A stretch of 64,000 nt of DNA from Anaerolineae bacterium (GCA_022843385.1 JALHNT010000007.1:20240-84239); one strand, 5' to 3'; shown: positions 35,928-45,493, numbered from the stretch's first letter. Made by a program: numbers and translations. The notes: generated by a model not told the origin, from the sequence alone.

Positions 35928-38036
35928 TCAGGTGGTGCGAAAACGACGCAGCTCGCCTTCGGATGGCCGGCCGTAGAGATGCCACAGCCCTTCATCCTGT
36001 ATGTCGAGCAGAAAGTGAAAGCGCGGCAGGTTGGCGATGATCGCGCGATGCTGTGGGTTCAGATGCTGAAAGGCAGCATCCTCATGAAACACATGCAGTC
36101 CCTGCCGCTGGCTGAAAATGACGCGGATCGGACAATTCTCGAAGATCAGCCGCGCCTTCCCCGTCAGGAACACGCTCATCTGTTGATCGATCATCAGGGC
36201 CTTTTTTCGCCGGGTGCGGAAGGTCTTGGCCGCCTCAATGAGGAAATCCAGCAGTGAGGGATGACGCATCAGCCGGTAGACCTCGTCCACCGCGATGATG
36301 CGCGGCTGCTCGTCGATCAGGCTGTCGCGGCGGATGGCTGAGAGCACTTGCGTATAGGCCAGCGCCTGCATGATCGGATCACCCTCCAGATCGTGGAAGC
36401 TGAAGACCCGCGGTCGGATCCAGTCGCGCCCGCCGCGCGTCAGGTCGATGGTGGTCACGCCGTTGAGGAAGCCAGCCCAGGGACCCGATCCGGTGCACAA
36501 ACCGGCGATCTCATCGGCCAGATCGCGAGCGATGAGCTGGGTCTGTGGTTTGTCCCCCAATCCGGCCAGCACGGCGCACACTGTCTCGCAAGTCGGCGTG
36601 ATGTCAGGTGTGACCCGGCTGAGGTCGGCGAATCCGTCGTACAGGATTTCCAGCGCTTCGCCCAGCAGCCCACGCTCCAGATTCTCGCGCTGGCCGCCGG
36701 ACAGGGAACGCCCCATCACCGTCTCGTAAATGCGGATAGCATGATTCTTTTGTTCGATCAGGGTGGGAAACATGACATCCTGCGGATTGAGGCAGGTGGC
36801 TTTGGCGCTCATGACATACCAGGGTAGATCAAAGGCTTCGGCCAGATGTCGCCCATGTCCCATGGGCTCGAGCAGATCGAACGGGATGCCATTCTCGGCA
36901 TATTCGCGCGTCAGATAACAGTTCAGGCCAAAGGTCTTGCCGTAACCGCTGCTACCCACCCAGATCTCGTGAGTGGCGCGTTTGTCGCGCCATGAATGAT
37001 GGAAGACCGGATAGAATGCCCCCACGGCTTCCCCGCGCAGCACCCCATCGGTGCTGGCGAGCTTGCGATAGCCGAGCGGGGCCAGCAGCAGCGCCAGTTC
37101 ATGCGAGGTGACCGGCCAGGTGGTGTCGGGCAGCCCCAGCAGCCGCGTCGGCTGGGTGCCGAACAACCGCAGCGCCCGCGCCAGCAGCTCACCCACCTCC
37201 GGCCGCAGACTGAACCAGGCGCGCGTCTCGTTCATGACCGTCGCCACCCGTTCCTTGAGCGTGTTCAGATCGTCAGCCGCCACCGCCACCGTCAATTGCA
37301 CATGATGGAGCGCATCCCCCTGATTGATCTCCTGCAGCGTGCGACGACAGTCGGCGATGCGCTGTACTGAACGGCTGTCCTCGCCGCTGATCCCGGCCAG
37401 ATGGGTCTGATAGGCCTGGATGATGCCTTCTACTGCGTTGATCGCGGCATTGCGATCATCAGTTCGCGGGATATCGACCACGATTGCCAGCGGCAGGTTG
37501 AGTAGCAGCAGCACCGCCAGTGGGCGAAAGAAGTTCCACGGGGTGGGCAGGAACTCGTAGCTGCTGAGGATCGCCCAGTACGGCCGCCCACCGGGTCGCC
37601 CGGCCGGAGCCAGATGCCAGTCGGGGTGATCGCGCAGGTGATAAGCTCCCTCGAACAGCGGCGGCCAATCCCCTGGTGTGACCGCCGTATCGAAAGCGGC
37701 CGCCATCGCGCCCGCTTGAGCCCGGCTGTTTTGATCGGTCCACAAGGCCATGCCACAGCGCGAGCGCTGGTAGTGAGCGCTGGACTGAAGCTGCTCATAA
37801 TGACGGCGGTATTCCATCAGCAGCGCCGCTCGCTGCGGTTCGTCGGTCGTCTGCGCCGCGCGACTGACACGGGCGATCTTGTCGTCCAGATTGGCCGGCG
37901 TCTGCCAGCAGATGAAACGCGCCGGGCAGTTGAGCGTCCGCAGCCAGGTGGCGAAGCGATTTTGCAGCGCCTGTACGCCGTCCTCGGTGGCGTGCATCAG
38001 GATGTCGAACGGTTCGATCAGGTAGGTTTGGGTCAT
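35928..38036 (-). CDS. virB4: VirB4/TraE-type T4SS ATPase
   Basis: A 702-aa protein with Walker A GSSGYGKTFGLN near residue 360 and Walker B RIIAVDEVYRLM near 578, followed by FLIEAAKTFRTRRKKALMIDQQ, typical of the VirB4 C-terminal motor. The N-terminal half (RFICWQTPANLDD, LPTPWNFFRPLAVLLL) fits the domain that docks to the inner membrane complex. It energises assembly and transfer. It follows the PrgI/VirB3-like gene with ATGA overlap, the usual order. Confidence 0.9.
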   Translation of the reverse strand: MTQTYLIEPFDILMHATEDGVQALQNRFATWLRTLNCPARFICWQTPANLDDKIARVSRAAQTTDEPQRAALLMEYRRHYEQLQSSAHYQRSRCGMALWTDQNSRAQAGAMAAAFDTAVTPGDWPPLFEGAYHLRDHPDWHLAPAGRPGGRPYWAILSSYEFLPTPWNFFRPLAVLLLLNLPLAIVVDIPRTDDRNAAINAVEGIIQAYQTHLAGISGEDSRSVQRIADCRRTLQEINQGDALHHVQLTVAVAADDLNTLKERVATVMNETRAWFSLRPEVGELLARALRLFGTQPTRLLGLPDTTWPVTSHELALLLAPLGYRKLASTDGVLRGEAVGAFYPVFHHSWRDKRATHEIWVGSSGYGKTFGLNCYLTREYAENGIPFDLLEPMGHGRHLAEAFDLPWYVMSAKATCLNPQDVMFPTLIEQKNHAIRIYETVMGRSLSGGQRENLERGLLGEALEILYDGFADLSRVTPDITPTCETVCAVLAGLGDKPQTQLIARDLADEIAGLCTGSGPWAGFLNGVTTIDLTRGGRDWIRPRVFSFHDLEGDPIMQALAYTQVLSAIRRDSLIDEQPRIIAVDEVYRLMRHPSLLDFLIEAAKTFRTRRKKALMIDQQMSVFLTGKARLIFENCPIRVIFSQRQGLHVFHEDAAFQHLNPQHRAIIANLPRFHFLLDIQDEGLWHLYGRPSEGELRRFRTT

Positions 38037-38503
38037 GGACTTGTCATCCCATATGGATCATCCAGCAGCGCCAGACCATCATCGCGATCGGCATCAGCCG
38101 CCTGGCTAAAGGTCACCCACTCGCCGATGTTCCAGGCATTCCCCGCCGCTGCCCCAAAGAGCTGTTGTGCATCGAGCTGCATCAGGTGCAGTGGCAGATC
38201 GAATAAGCGCGCCAACTGTGCCGCCAGACCCTCCGGTTGACGCGCGGCTCGCAGCAGCCACCAGCCCCGCAGCCCATAACCCCAGCGCTGCCAGCGCGGC
38301 AGCCCTCCCTGGGTGCTGCTCAGGATCAGGCTGACGATCCCGACAACGATCCCAATCGCGATGGCATAAGACGAAGCCGTCAGCCGGATCCCGGTGTAGG
38401 TCAACCCGCCGCTAACCGCCGCCAATAGCAGCCGTTTGAACGGGATGCCGGCAAAGCCCTTCTCATCCCGGCGCAGGACATGCGACTTGAAGACCGCGCT
38501 CAT
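38033..38503 (-). CDS. PrgI/VirB3-like T4SS inner-membrane protein
   Basis: A 156-aa protein with two close membrane helices (KRLLLAAVSGGLTYTGIRLTA and YAIAIGIVVGIVSLIL) after a short N-terminus and with a cytoplasmic tail. Position directly before virB4 and topology match PrgI/VirB3, which anchor VirB4. The sequence match to named families is weak by eye. Confidence 0.68.
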   Translation of the reverse strand: MSAVFKSHVLRRDEKGFAGIPFKRLLLAAVSGGLTYTGIRLTASSYAIAIGIVVGIVSLILSSTQGGLPRWQRWGYGLRGWWLLRAARQPEGLAAQLARLFDLPLHLMQLDAQQLFGAAAGNAWNIGEWVTFSQAADADRDDGLALLDDPYGMTSP

Positions 38504-38510
38504 CGGTCGA

Positions 38511-38750
38511 TCAGGCGAAGGTGACGAGTGTGGTGACGGTGGAGGCGAAGATCACGAACAACAGCCCAATGACCACCTGATTGGCAGCTTTGGGATTCTC
38601 CTTTTTCCAGTCAGACAGGAACGGCCAGCTCGAACCCATGTACATTATGCCCAAACCAAGAAAGCCTATGACGGCGGCAATCGGCGCGATGATCTGCGCC
38701 ACATCGCGCACATCGCCAAACAACTGTTGGATGAAATCGGCAATACTCAT
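38511..38750 (-). CDS. pilin-like (VirB2/TrbC-type) small membrane protein
   Basis: From ATG 38750 (AGGAG eight bases upstream; the track start at 38777 lacks a site): MSIADFIQQLFGDVRDVAQI, then two hydrophobic helices (IIAPIAAVIGFLGLGIMYMGS and QVVIGLLFVIFASTVTTLVT) joined by a polar loop with WKKENPKA. Size and two-helix layout fit a T4SS major pilin or TrbC/VirB2-like subunit. No cleaved signal is apparent. The following 38751-38944 gap holds nothing that I recognise. Confidence 0.65.
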   Translation of the reverse strand: MSIADFIQQLFGDVRDVAQIIAPIAAVIGFLGLGIMYMGSSWPFLSDWKKENPKAANQVVIGLLFVIFASTVTTLVTFA

Positions 38751-38944
38751 GCGGTCTACTCCTGTTGTGGGTCGCAAACGAAGGGAAGCCGGGTCGCGGC
38801 GTGCGCCATGACACCAATGGTATGCGTGAGGTCATCCTGGCACGAGAAAACACGCGGCCCAACTTCCATCACCAGCGTAGCAAAGTCGGTCGGGATTTCC
38901 GGCGACCGATTCCGGTTTGGTGTGGGAATCTTCCCTGTTTGGCA

Positions 38945-40267
38945 TCAGTTGAAGTCCAGACCCCAGCGCCAATCGCCCAGGCTCAGGCTGCCAAAAGGTT
39001 CTCCCCCCCAGCGCCAGCTCAGGCTGATGTCGGCAGCCTGGTCGGGCAGCAAAGCAAACGGAAGCAGATGCAGGGCGGAAATGCGTGGGCCGGCGGGCTG
39101 AGGGATATAACCCAGCGCAAGGGTGAAGTCGCTGGCTTGCAGTGGCAAAACGGTTATGCCACCGTTGTAGAGCCAGAGGCGAATGATGACCTCCCCCTCC
39201 TGGACAGCCGCTTCCACCACTTCAACCGTCAATCCAGCCAAAGGCAGTGGCGTCGGGCTGGGCAGCATCGTCGCAGTCGGCAGCGGTTCGACTGTTGGCT
39301 GTCCGTCGTCTCGCGCCAGTTCCTGATCGGATGGATAATGGGCTGTGACCAGCCAGCGCCAGTCGGTCGGCAATCCGGCCTCATCGGTCTCGCCGATCAG
39401 CAGCAGGATCAACCCGGGCGCGATCTGGCGGAAGAGGCTGGTGTCGCTGCGGCGGATCAGCTGCCGGTCGGCGAAGTGGTAGCGCAAGCGCGCCCCGGTG
39501 TTCAGCTGGAGTTCGAAGGTTGTGGTCTGATCCATCGCCTGGAAAGCGGCAGCGTTGCCCGGCGACCAGGGGATGCCGATCACCGGACGGACGCTGAGAC
39601 CGCTGACAAAGGATGCCACCGCCGGATCCGGATCAAAATACCACTGGGCTGCTCGCACCGCCCGCCGCTGCACCACCCACACCAGCGGAGCTGATCCCGC
39701 GCTGTCCACGCGCAGGTTGACCGGATAGGCCACCGTTCGCCCAGCATCACCCCCCTGAATGATGGCATCCGGATCATCCAGCGCCAGCGGTGTTGGTGTC
39801 AGGGTCAGGCTGCGCGTCGGCGTCAACGCTGTCGTCGGCGAACGCGGCATGGCGTCAACCGCTTCCGGCCGATTGAAGAGCAATAATCCCATCCCCATCA
39901 GACCCATCAGCACCAGCCCGACGACCAGCAGCAGCGGATTGCGCCGCCCGCCAGGATGATCATCCGCTTCCGAAAGCGCCAGACGGTCTCCCTGCTGCGC
40001 CGCCTGACGCACCCGTGACGGGGTCCGCGCCCAGCGCGATCCCACTGGCACCAGATCGTATTCCTGGTAACGGCGCAGCAGTTCGGCATTGATCTGCCGT
40101 TCCAGCGCATCCGAGCCGAGCGCTTCAGCCCGGCGCAGTTCGCGCTCATAGATCTGCTGGTAATGTCGCTGGCGATCGGTCGGCACCAGCTCCCACAACG
40201 CCTGTAACGCCTCCAGCGGCTGAGACCGGAGTTGATCCAGCGGGACAAAGGGCACGGGTTCGCTCAT
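38945..40267 (-). CDS. single-pass membrane protein with stalk and extracytoplasmic domain
   Basis: 440 aa: a cytoplasmic helical N-terminus (ERELRRAEALGSDALERQINAEL), a membrane helix (LLLVVGLVLMGLMGMGLLLF, about 110-130), a TPTRSLTLTPTP linker and an outside domain with beta-strand character. The topology resembles VirB8 or TrbF-like scaffold proteins, but no sequence match can be claimed. Overlap with the VirB6-like gene (40264/40267) places it in the channel complex. Confidence 0.62.
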   Translation of the reverse strand: MSEPVPFVPLDQLRSQPLEALQALWELVPTDRQRHYQQIYERELRRAEALGSDALERQINAELLRRYQEYDLVPVGSRWARTPSRVRQAAQQGDRLALSEADDHPGGRRNPLLLVVGLVLMGLMGMGLLLFNRPEAVDAMPRSPTTALTPTRSLTLTPTPLALDDPDAIIQGGDAGRTVAYPVNLRVDSAGSAPLVWVVQRRAVRAAQWYFDPDPAVASFVSGLSVRPVIGIPWSPGNAAAFQAMDQTTTFELQLNTGARLRYHFADRQLIRRSDTSLFRQIAPGLILLLIGETDEAGLPTDWRWLVTAHYPSDQELARDDGQPTVEPLPTATMLPSPTPLPLAGLTVEVVEAAVQEGEVIIRLWLYNGGITVLPLQASDFTLALGYIPQPAGPRISALHLLPFALLPDQAADISLSWRWGGEPFGSLSLGDWRWGLDFN

Positions 40268-42642
40268 GGCAGATTCCCTTCCTCAGGCGGTGGCACGGCC
40301 ACCCGACCGTAAGCGCTGATCTGAGACGGTAGCAGCGCTGCTGCTTGCTCCAGTCGCCGCACTGCGTCGCGAGCATCATCCCAGGAAAAGCTGTGTTGGT
40401 CGCGCATCTGTTCCGTCAATGCTTGACGCGAGGGTTCACTCAACCGTGACTCAGGCGAGTCGCTGATTTCCCAGGCCACCTGTTCGGTCTGTTCCGGCGA
40501 CAGCTTGAGCTGCTGCGCCTGGCGCGGGAACAAACCCAGCCGCGCCAGATCGGTCTGCACTGGCGGGATGTCTGCCACGGGCTCGACGCCGAGCGCCTGG
40601 GCAATACGCTGTCCCGTCTGGAGATGATCGAGCGGCGATGATGGCTCCGGATCGTTCTGCGACAAGCGCAGCACATCTCCCATCACGCTGGCGACCGCCT
40701 GACTGCCGCTGATCGTCATCTGACCGACCGCGTACAGGCTGGCGGCGCGACTGAGCGCCTCAGCGCTCGCTTCCAGACGAGCCGCCGCTTGTTCCAGGGC
40801 TGAGGCATCGCTAGAACGGTCTGCCTGAAGCGCTGCTGTCCGTTGCGGTTCGATGTCCTCACCGGGCTGATGGGTCGCTTCATCGCGCTCGTCCCGCTGC
40901 TGGCGGCTCGCAACCGAGTCAACCCGTGCCAGCGGTGTGAACTGACCCAAACGGCGTGGCTCGACTGGGGTGAAGGCGCTCCCATCGGCGGAGTCTTCGC
41001 CCGTGTCACGTTTATGCCGGGCTTGCCTGGGTACCGTCCAGGCAGCCAGCGCCTCGCCCACCGCCGGGATCAGCATCGGGCGAGACGTCACCTGCCCTGG
41101 CGCACCGTACCGGGCATGATCGGGATCACGGTCGCTCAGGAGAGCAGCACCCAGCAGCGGGCCAGTCGCCCGTCCGACAAAAGGCACCTGTCCGGCGACC
41201 CGTCGGGTGGCTGCGCCCTCGCTGAACTGCTCCGCGGCTTCGCCCAGCGGTGTATCGCGCACACCGGGCAGATAAGCCAGCGCTCGCGCGGCCTGCGTCA
41301 TGGTCTGTGAGCCACCCAGCAGCAGCCCGGCGGTCTGAGCCGGCGTTGCGCCGTGTTGAAGTGCCAGCGATCCAGCCATTGCGCCGGCACCCAGACCGGC
41401 AACCGCTCCCACCGCGCCCATGCCGGCGCTGGCGAGGGTTCCCGCGGCCTGACCGGGCGTGATGAAGCTGCCACCCGCCGCCTGTCCAAAGGCACCGAAG
41501 AGCCGGTTGAAGCTGTTCCACACCGCTTTCAGGCTCGATACCAGCACGATCAACATGAAGACCAGACAGATCAGACCGATGCCGAACATGACCATGCCGC
41601 TGCCGCTGGTGGTCCCGGCCAGGAACAGCGCCACCACCAGCGCCTGGATCAGGGCGATGATGACGGTCTGGATGACCAGTTCCAGCCATTGTTGCAGAAT
41701 CGACTGGGCGATGATCTCGGTGCGCTTGAAGAAGGCGAACAGGATGGCGATGGCGAAGGAGATGAAGGTGATGCCCTGCGCCAGGGTGATCAGCGCATAC
41801 ACCAGTTGTTCGATCACACCGAAGAGCAGCAGCGGCCAGGCGGTCAGCAGGCGTCCCTGGGAACCCATCGCCAAACTGATCGAGGCACTGCGTTCAGCCG
41901 CCGACATGATCGCAAAATTCATGGGCGAGTTGGCCGCAGCAAAGTACGAACCGGCGAAGTTCCACTCCATCGGCACTGGGCTGAGATAAGACCCGGTCAA
42001 CGGATGGAAAAAGTGTGGTGGGCAGCCGGGCGAATACCACGGCTGGGCATAGCCCATCACATCCGGACCATCAGCACGCAGATAGGCCAGCGCTACATCC
42101 AGGCCATCAATAGTGGCCGCGCCGGTCGCGCCGGGCAGATAGACACCCAGATTGTCGCAGGGCGGCAACATCCCCAGGTCGGTAGTCTGCACTGGACTGA
42201 GCGAGGCGAAAGCGCCGCTGTTGCTTTGCAAGCCATTCAGCACACTCAGGTAAAAGGCCTGTCCAACGCCCAGACGAAATTCATTCATCTCGCGATAGAA
42301 GGTTGGGCCGATGGTGAAGAACAGGATGCCGGCCAGATACCACAGCATGGCGCTGCGTGCTTCCACAACCCGCCAGCGCACCAGTGCTGACAGCAGATAG
42401 GTCAGACCCAGCACCAGCAGGGCGATGACAAAAGTCAGGCTGACCGCGACGCGCAGACTGTCGTTCGTCAGGTCGATCAGCGGGCTGAAAGCTACTTCAA
42501 TCAGCCAGCGATTGATGAGTTCCAGCGTGTAACCCATCATGATGAAGCCGCGCTGCATGCCCCAGTGGATTGCTGCCAGTTGATACACCAGGTTGTACCA
42601 CAGGCTGTCGATCTGAATCTGGATGCCGCCCAGGATGTCCAT
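40264..42642 (-). CDS. VirB6/TrbL-like polytopic channel protein
   Basis: 792 aa. The N-terminal 400 residues hold several hydrophobic helices (LRVAVSLTFVIALLVLGLTY, WYLAGILFFTIGPTFY, ALITLAQGITFISFAIAILF, VIIALIQALVVALFLAGT, VMFGIGLICLVFMLIVLVSS). They are followed by a Gly/Ala-rich stretch and a long soluble tail rich in Ala, Glu and Arg. This is the layout of TrbL/VirB6-type proteins that line the inner-membrane pore. The large tail may regulate entry into the recipient. Confidence 0.78.
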   Translation of the reverse strand: MDILGGIQIQIDSLWYNLVYQLAAIHWGMQRGFIMMGYTLELINRWLIEVAFSPLIDLTNDSLRVAVSLTFVIALLVLGLTYLLSALVRWRVVEARSAMLWYLAGILFFTIGPTFYREMNEFRLGVGQAFYLSVLNGLQSNSGAFASLSPVQTTDLGMLPPCDNLGVYLPGATGAATIDGLDVALAYLRADGPDVMGYAQPWYSPGCPPHFFHPLTGSYLSPVPMEWNFAGSYFAAANSPMNFAIMSAAERSASISLAMGSQGRLLTAWPLLLFGVIEQLVYALITLAQGITFISFAIAILFAFFKRTEIIAQSILQQWLELVIQTVIIALIQALVVALFLAGTTSGSGMVMFGIGLICLVFMLIVLVSSLKAVWNSFNRLFGAFGQAAGGSFITPGQAAGTLASAGMGAVGAVAGLGAGAMAGSLALQHGATPAQTAGLLLGGSQTMTQAARALAYLPGVRDTPLGEAAEQFSEGAATRRVAGQVPFVGRATGPLLGAALLSDRDPDHARYGAPGQVTSRPMLIPAVGEALAAWTVPRQARHKRDTGEDSADGSAFTPVEPRRLGQFTPLARVDSVASRQQRDERDEATHQPGEDIEPQRTAALQADRSSDASALEQAAARLEASAEALSRAASLYAVGQMTISGSQAVASVMGDVLRLSQNDPEPSSPLDHLQTGQRIAQALGVEPVADIPPVQTDLARLGLFPRQAQQLKLSPEQTEQVAWEISDSPESRLSEPSRQALTEQMRDQHSFSWDDARDAVRRLEQAAALLPSQISAYGRVAVPPPEEGNLP

Positions 42643-42653
42643 CTCTAGTGGCC

Positions 42654-42758
42654 CTAACCGACCAGCGCCATCAGGCCGATCACAACGCTCAGAAACAGGA
42701 TCACGGGCAGCAGGAGCAGCACGATGGAACGGCGCAGCAGAATCGGATCATATCGCAT
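42654..42758 (-). CDS. 34-aa single-helix membrane peptide, below the ORF-track cutoff
   Basis: Hand translation: MRYDPILLRRSIVLLLLPVI, followed by FLSVVIGLMALVG. The ribosome site is AAAGGA seven bases before the ATG. The stop lies 11 bases before the VirB6-like start. It has an Arg-rich N-terminus, then a single hydrophobic helix, the look of a small assembly subunit. Its site, spacing and operon position support it. Confidence 0.6.
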   Translation of the reverse strand: MRYDPILLRRSIVLLLLPVILFLSVVIGLMALVG

Positions 42759-42787
42759 CAGCAAATCCTTTCGATCAGTTGTCGGTT

Positions 42788-44011
42788 TCAGGGAATCAGC
42801 CCCGGTTGATTGCCGGGCGTGAGCAGCAGGGTGAACCGCGTCGGACCGTTGGCGCGCTGCGGCGGCACATCCCAGGTCTTGCCAAAATACGGCACAATCA
42901 CCCGGATTGCGGTCGTGGTTGTGACGGACAACTGCGCCAGTCCAGCCGCGTCGGTCAGCGTTTGCGCCAGCACCCGATTGCTGCGAATTTCGACCAGTCG
43001 CACTGAAATCCCGATCAGACCTTCGGCAGGTTCAACTGCGCGGTTGCCATTCTCGTCGTAAGCGATCACCACCATCACCTGCATCTGATAAGCGGCTGGC
43101 GGCGTCGGTGTCGGCCGCAGGCGTGATGGATCGGCCAGTTGCTCAACGACTATGGGCTGTGGACTGGGAGTGGGTGTGATGGTCGAAAGGTACGGCGTCA
43201 TCACCAATAGGTCTGGGCTGCCGCGAAAGACCTGGATAGCATCGAGGGCGATGACCGTGCCACTGCTGGCAGGGTTTTTGCGCCCAGTGTGGCGGATTTC
43301 CAGCACATGAGTGCCGGATCCGACGATGTAGGTTGGTGATGTGGCATAGCGCAGTTCAGACGCATAGGCATCCAGCGCGTCAATCACCTGACCATCAATG
43401 GTAATGTCCATCCAGCCCATATTGGTGGCGGCCACATAACGAAGGCTGATCCCCTGCCCCTCAAAGATGAAGCGCGCCACCGCCCCCACGACATCAGTCC
43501 GATGGTATTGTCCACGACTGGCCTCGTGTGCCTGCCGTCGTTCCCACAGCGGTGTATAAATAACCGAGGGGAAATCCGATTCGAAACGATACCAGCCCAC
43601 AAAGGGCGGCGCGGCACGGGTCGCGTCGGGCAGGGGTTCGAACTGGGGTGGTAGTTCGGCTATTAAGGTGACAGCAGACAACTGTCCCGGTGTTGTTGCA
43701 TCCGATGACTCGGAAGATTGGGCGCTGATGTTCAACACGTGCGTGGACAGCGTGGCGGTATCAGTTGCTGTAGCCGTTGCTGTCTCAGTAAAGGTGGGAG
43801 TCGCTGTCCCCGTTGGCGTTACGGTGGCGGTTATGGTTGCCATTGGCGTCCGACTGGGTCGGGCAGAGGCGGTGAGCGACGGCAGCACATGGCGTGTTGG
43901 CAGCACGGTATCGTCCCCGCTCCCCCGTCCCATCCACCACAGCCAACCCGTGCCTGCCCCCAGAAGCGGGCAAAACACCAACACCATCAGCCAGAGCGCT
44001 GTCCGTCGCAT
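42788..44011 (-). CDS. stalked surface protein at the head of the transfer operon
   Basis: 407 aa: membrane anchor/signal MRRTALWLMVLVFCPLLGAG, a Thr-rich stalk (ATITATVTPTGTATPTFTET), a lectin-like domain (GWYRFESDFPSVIYTPLW...GTHVLEIRHTGRKNPAS), a short TP linker, and a Cna-B/SdrD-like immunoglobulin domain (VIAYDENGNRAVEPAEGLIGISVRLVE). It is likely exposed on the donor cell and could recognise recipients. It shares its stalk style with the secreted proteins at the window's left. The TATA/TP stalk appears to be the host's way to span its envelope. Confidence 0.7.
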   Translation of the reverse strand: MRRTALWLMVLVFCPLLGAGTGWLWWMGRGSGDDTVLPTRHVLPSLTASARPSRTPMATITATVTPTGTATPTFTETATATATDTATLSTHVLNISAQSSESSDATTPGQLSAVTLIAELPPQFEPLPDATRAAPPFVGWYRFESDFPSVIYTPLWERRQAHEASRGQYHRTDVVGAVARFIFEGQGISLRYVAATNMGWMDITIDGQVIDALDAYASELRYATSPTYIVGSGTHVLEIRHTGRKNPASSGTVIALDAIQVFRGSPDLLVMTPYLSTITPTPSPQPIVVEQLADPSRLRPTPTPPAAYQMQVMVVIAYDENGNRAVEPAEGLIGISVRLVEIRSNRVLAQTLTDAAGLAQLSVTTTTAIRVIVPYFGKTWDVPPQRANGPTRFTLLLTPGNQPGLIP

Positions 44012-44095
44012 ACCGCACCTCCTTGTCTGTCAGGATATGCGGACAATCAAGAGGGCGAGGCGGAATCGGCGGCTTTGGCGCGGTAAGATTCCGAG

Positions 44096-44737
44096 CTAGA
44101 CGGTTTCCAGATAGAAGAAGCCTTCAGCAGCAGCGCGGCTGACGAGATGGGCATTGGTATCAGCGGCGAAACGTAGGCGCAGCCGTTCGCAGATGCCGTA
44201 CACCTGACGGCGCGTCAATCCCAACCGGGCGGCGATCTCGCCTGGAACAAGTCCCTGCGCCAGTCCCTGCAATACGCGCTGTGCCGGGGCATCCAGCGAA
44301 CGGGTCTGGCGTGGTGCCTGCAGGGCGATCAGATATTCGGCGTTGGCAGTTGGCGACAAAAAGGGGCGATCGCGCAGGACGGTATCCACGGCCAGACTGA
44401 GACAGTCCTGCAGATCATCGCTGCGGTACAGATAGCCCTTTGCCCCTTGTTGGAACAAGTCGCGGATCAGCAGGCCATCGACCAGACCGCCGATCACGAT
44501 GATCCGCAGCTTTGGTTTCAATCTGCGAAGCTGCTGTACTGTGTTGAGGACATCGCCTGGATAAAGCCACTCTCCCAGGAGAAGGACATCTGGATAATGG
44601 CTGCAAACCTGCTCCAGCAGTGTGGGAACATCCCGTGCTGTCCCGACCACCTGATAACGATGATCGGATTCCAGTACCGTCTGAGCACCGATTATGCTGA
44701 GATCAGCATCGTCAGCAATCATCAAGCGTATCGCCAT
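44096..44737 (-). CDS. NarL-like regulator with a dead receiver domain
   Basis: 213 aa: receiver-like N-terminus (MAIRLMIADDADLSIIGAQTVL) and a GerE-type HTH (RVLQGLAQGLVPGEIAARLGLTRRQVYGICERLRLRF). The place of the phosphorylated Asp reads PDVLLLGEWLYPG, with Gly instead of Asp, so it cannot be phosphorylated at that site. Such pseudo-receivers work without a kinase, often through partner or ligand binding. It is a paralogue of the next gene, and no kinase gene is near. It probably regulates ICE genes. The 44012-44095 gap is upstream of the transfer operon. Confidence 0.8.
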   Translation of the reverse strand: MAIRLMIADDADLSIIGAQTVLESDHRYQVVGTARDVPTLLEQVCSHYPDVLLLGEWLYPGDVLNTVQQLRRLKPKLRIIVIGGLVDGLLIRDLFQQGAKGYLYRSDDLQDCLSLAVDTVLRDRPFLSPTANAEYLIALQAPRQTRSLDAPAQRVLQGLAQGLVPGEIAARLGLTRRQVYGICERLRLRFAADTNAHLVSRAAAEGFFYLETV

Positions 44738-44790
44738 CCCTCATTTCCCCCCACGAGATCACGGTATGGATGAATGGATTGTGACCTACC

Positions 44791-45429
44791 TCAATCGTCT
44801 AGCAGACCCCGTTTGCGCGCGGTATCGACAAGCTGTTCGTTGGTGCGAACGCCCAGCAGCTGCCGCAAACGGCCATAAATGCGATAAATGCTCCGTACCG
44901 ACAGGTCGAGGTGGAGCGCAATTTCCTGTGGAATGAAGCCTTCGCCCATCAGTTGCAGCACGGCCAGATCGCTCTGATTGAATTGGTCAGGATTGGATGA
45001 TTGCCAGTTCGAGCAAAACAGAGTCATCGCTCGGGGCGACAAATAGGTATTGCCATCCCAGACCGACTTGATCCCTGTCACCAGTGTGTCTTCCAGCCGA
45101 TCCAGCTTGTAAATCAGGCCGCGTGCTCCACTGTCGAACACGCGCCGGACATAACGTGGATTCAGACGATTTGCCAGAATGATGATGCTCAGACCGGGAT
45201 GATCCCCGCGCAGCCGATCTAATAGCTGGTGAAGATCAACAGCACGCGGCAGCGAATCATCCAGCAGCAGCATATGAGCCCGATTGGCTTCCAGAAACAG
45301 CTCGGCTTGGCTCAGATCAGTGTAGGATCCCACAACCTGAAGGGGAAAATCACAACTGCTCAACAGCATTTGGATGCCATGTCGGCTCAAATCCTGTTTG
45401 TCAACGATCACGAGTCGAAGAGGCTGCAT
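44791..45429 (-). CDS. NarL-like response regulator, orphan
   Basis: Receiver domain with AHMLLLDDSLP, keeping an Asp at the phosphorylation site, though the usual DD acidic pair at the N-terminus reads VIVDKQD. The C-terminal LuxR HTH is AVLQLMGEGFIPQEIALHLDLSVRSIYRIYGRLRQLLGV. The track start at 45489 is replaced by ATG 45429 (AAAGG nine bases upstream; MQPLRLVIVD is the family-type start), giving 212 aa. It is divergent from the XRE pair and shares with it the operator-like repeats at 45494-45591. Confidence 0.82.
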   Translation of the reverse strand: MQPLRLVIVDKQDLSRHGIQMLLSSCDFPLQVVGSYTDLSQAELFLEANRAHMLLLDDSLPRAVDLHQLLDRLRGDHPGLSIIILANRLNPRYVRRVFDSGARGLIYKLDRLEDTLVTGIKSVWDGNTYLSPRAMTLFCSNWQSSNPDQFNQSDLAVLQLMGEGFIPQEIALHLDLSVRSIYRIYGRLRQLLGVRTNEQLVDTARKRGLLDD

Positions 45430-45493
45430 GATGGGATACCTTTCCTGATGTCTGATCATAGTGTGACAGATGGCGCTCAGCCACCACAAGCAT

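Noticed and set aside
41353-42390. 345-aa plus-strand ORF
   Set aside because: Antisense of the VirB6-like gene, with an Arg/Gln/His-rich shadow composition.
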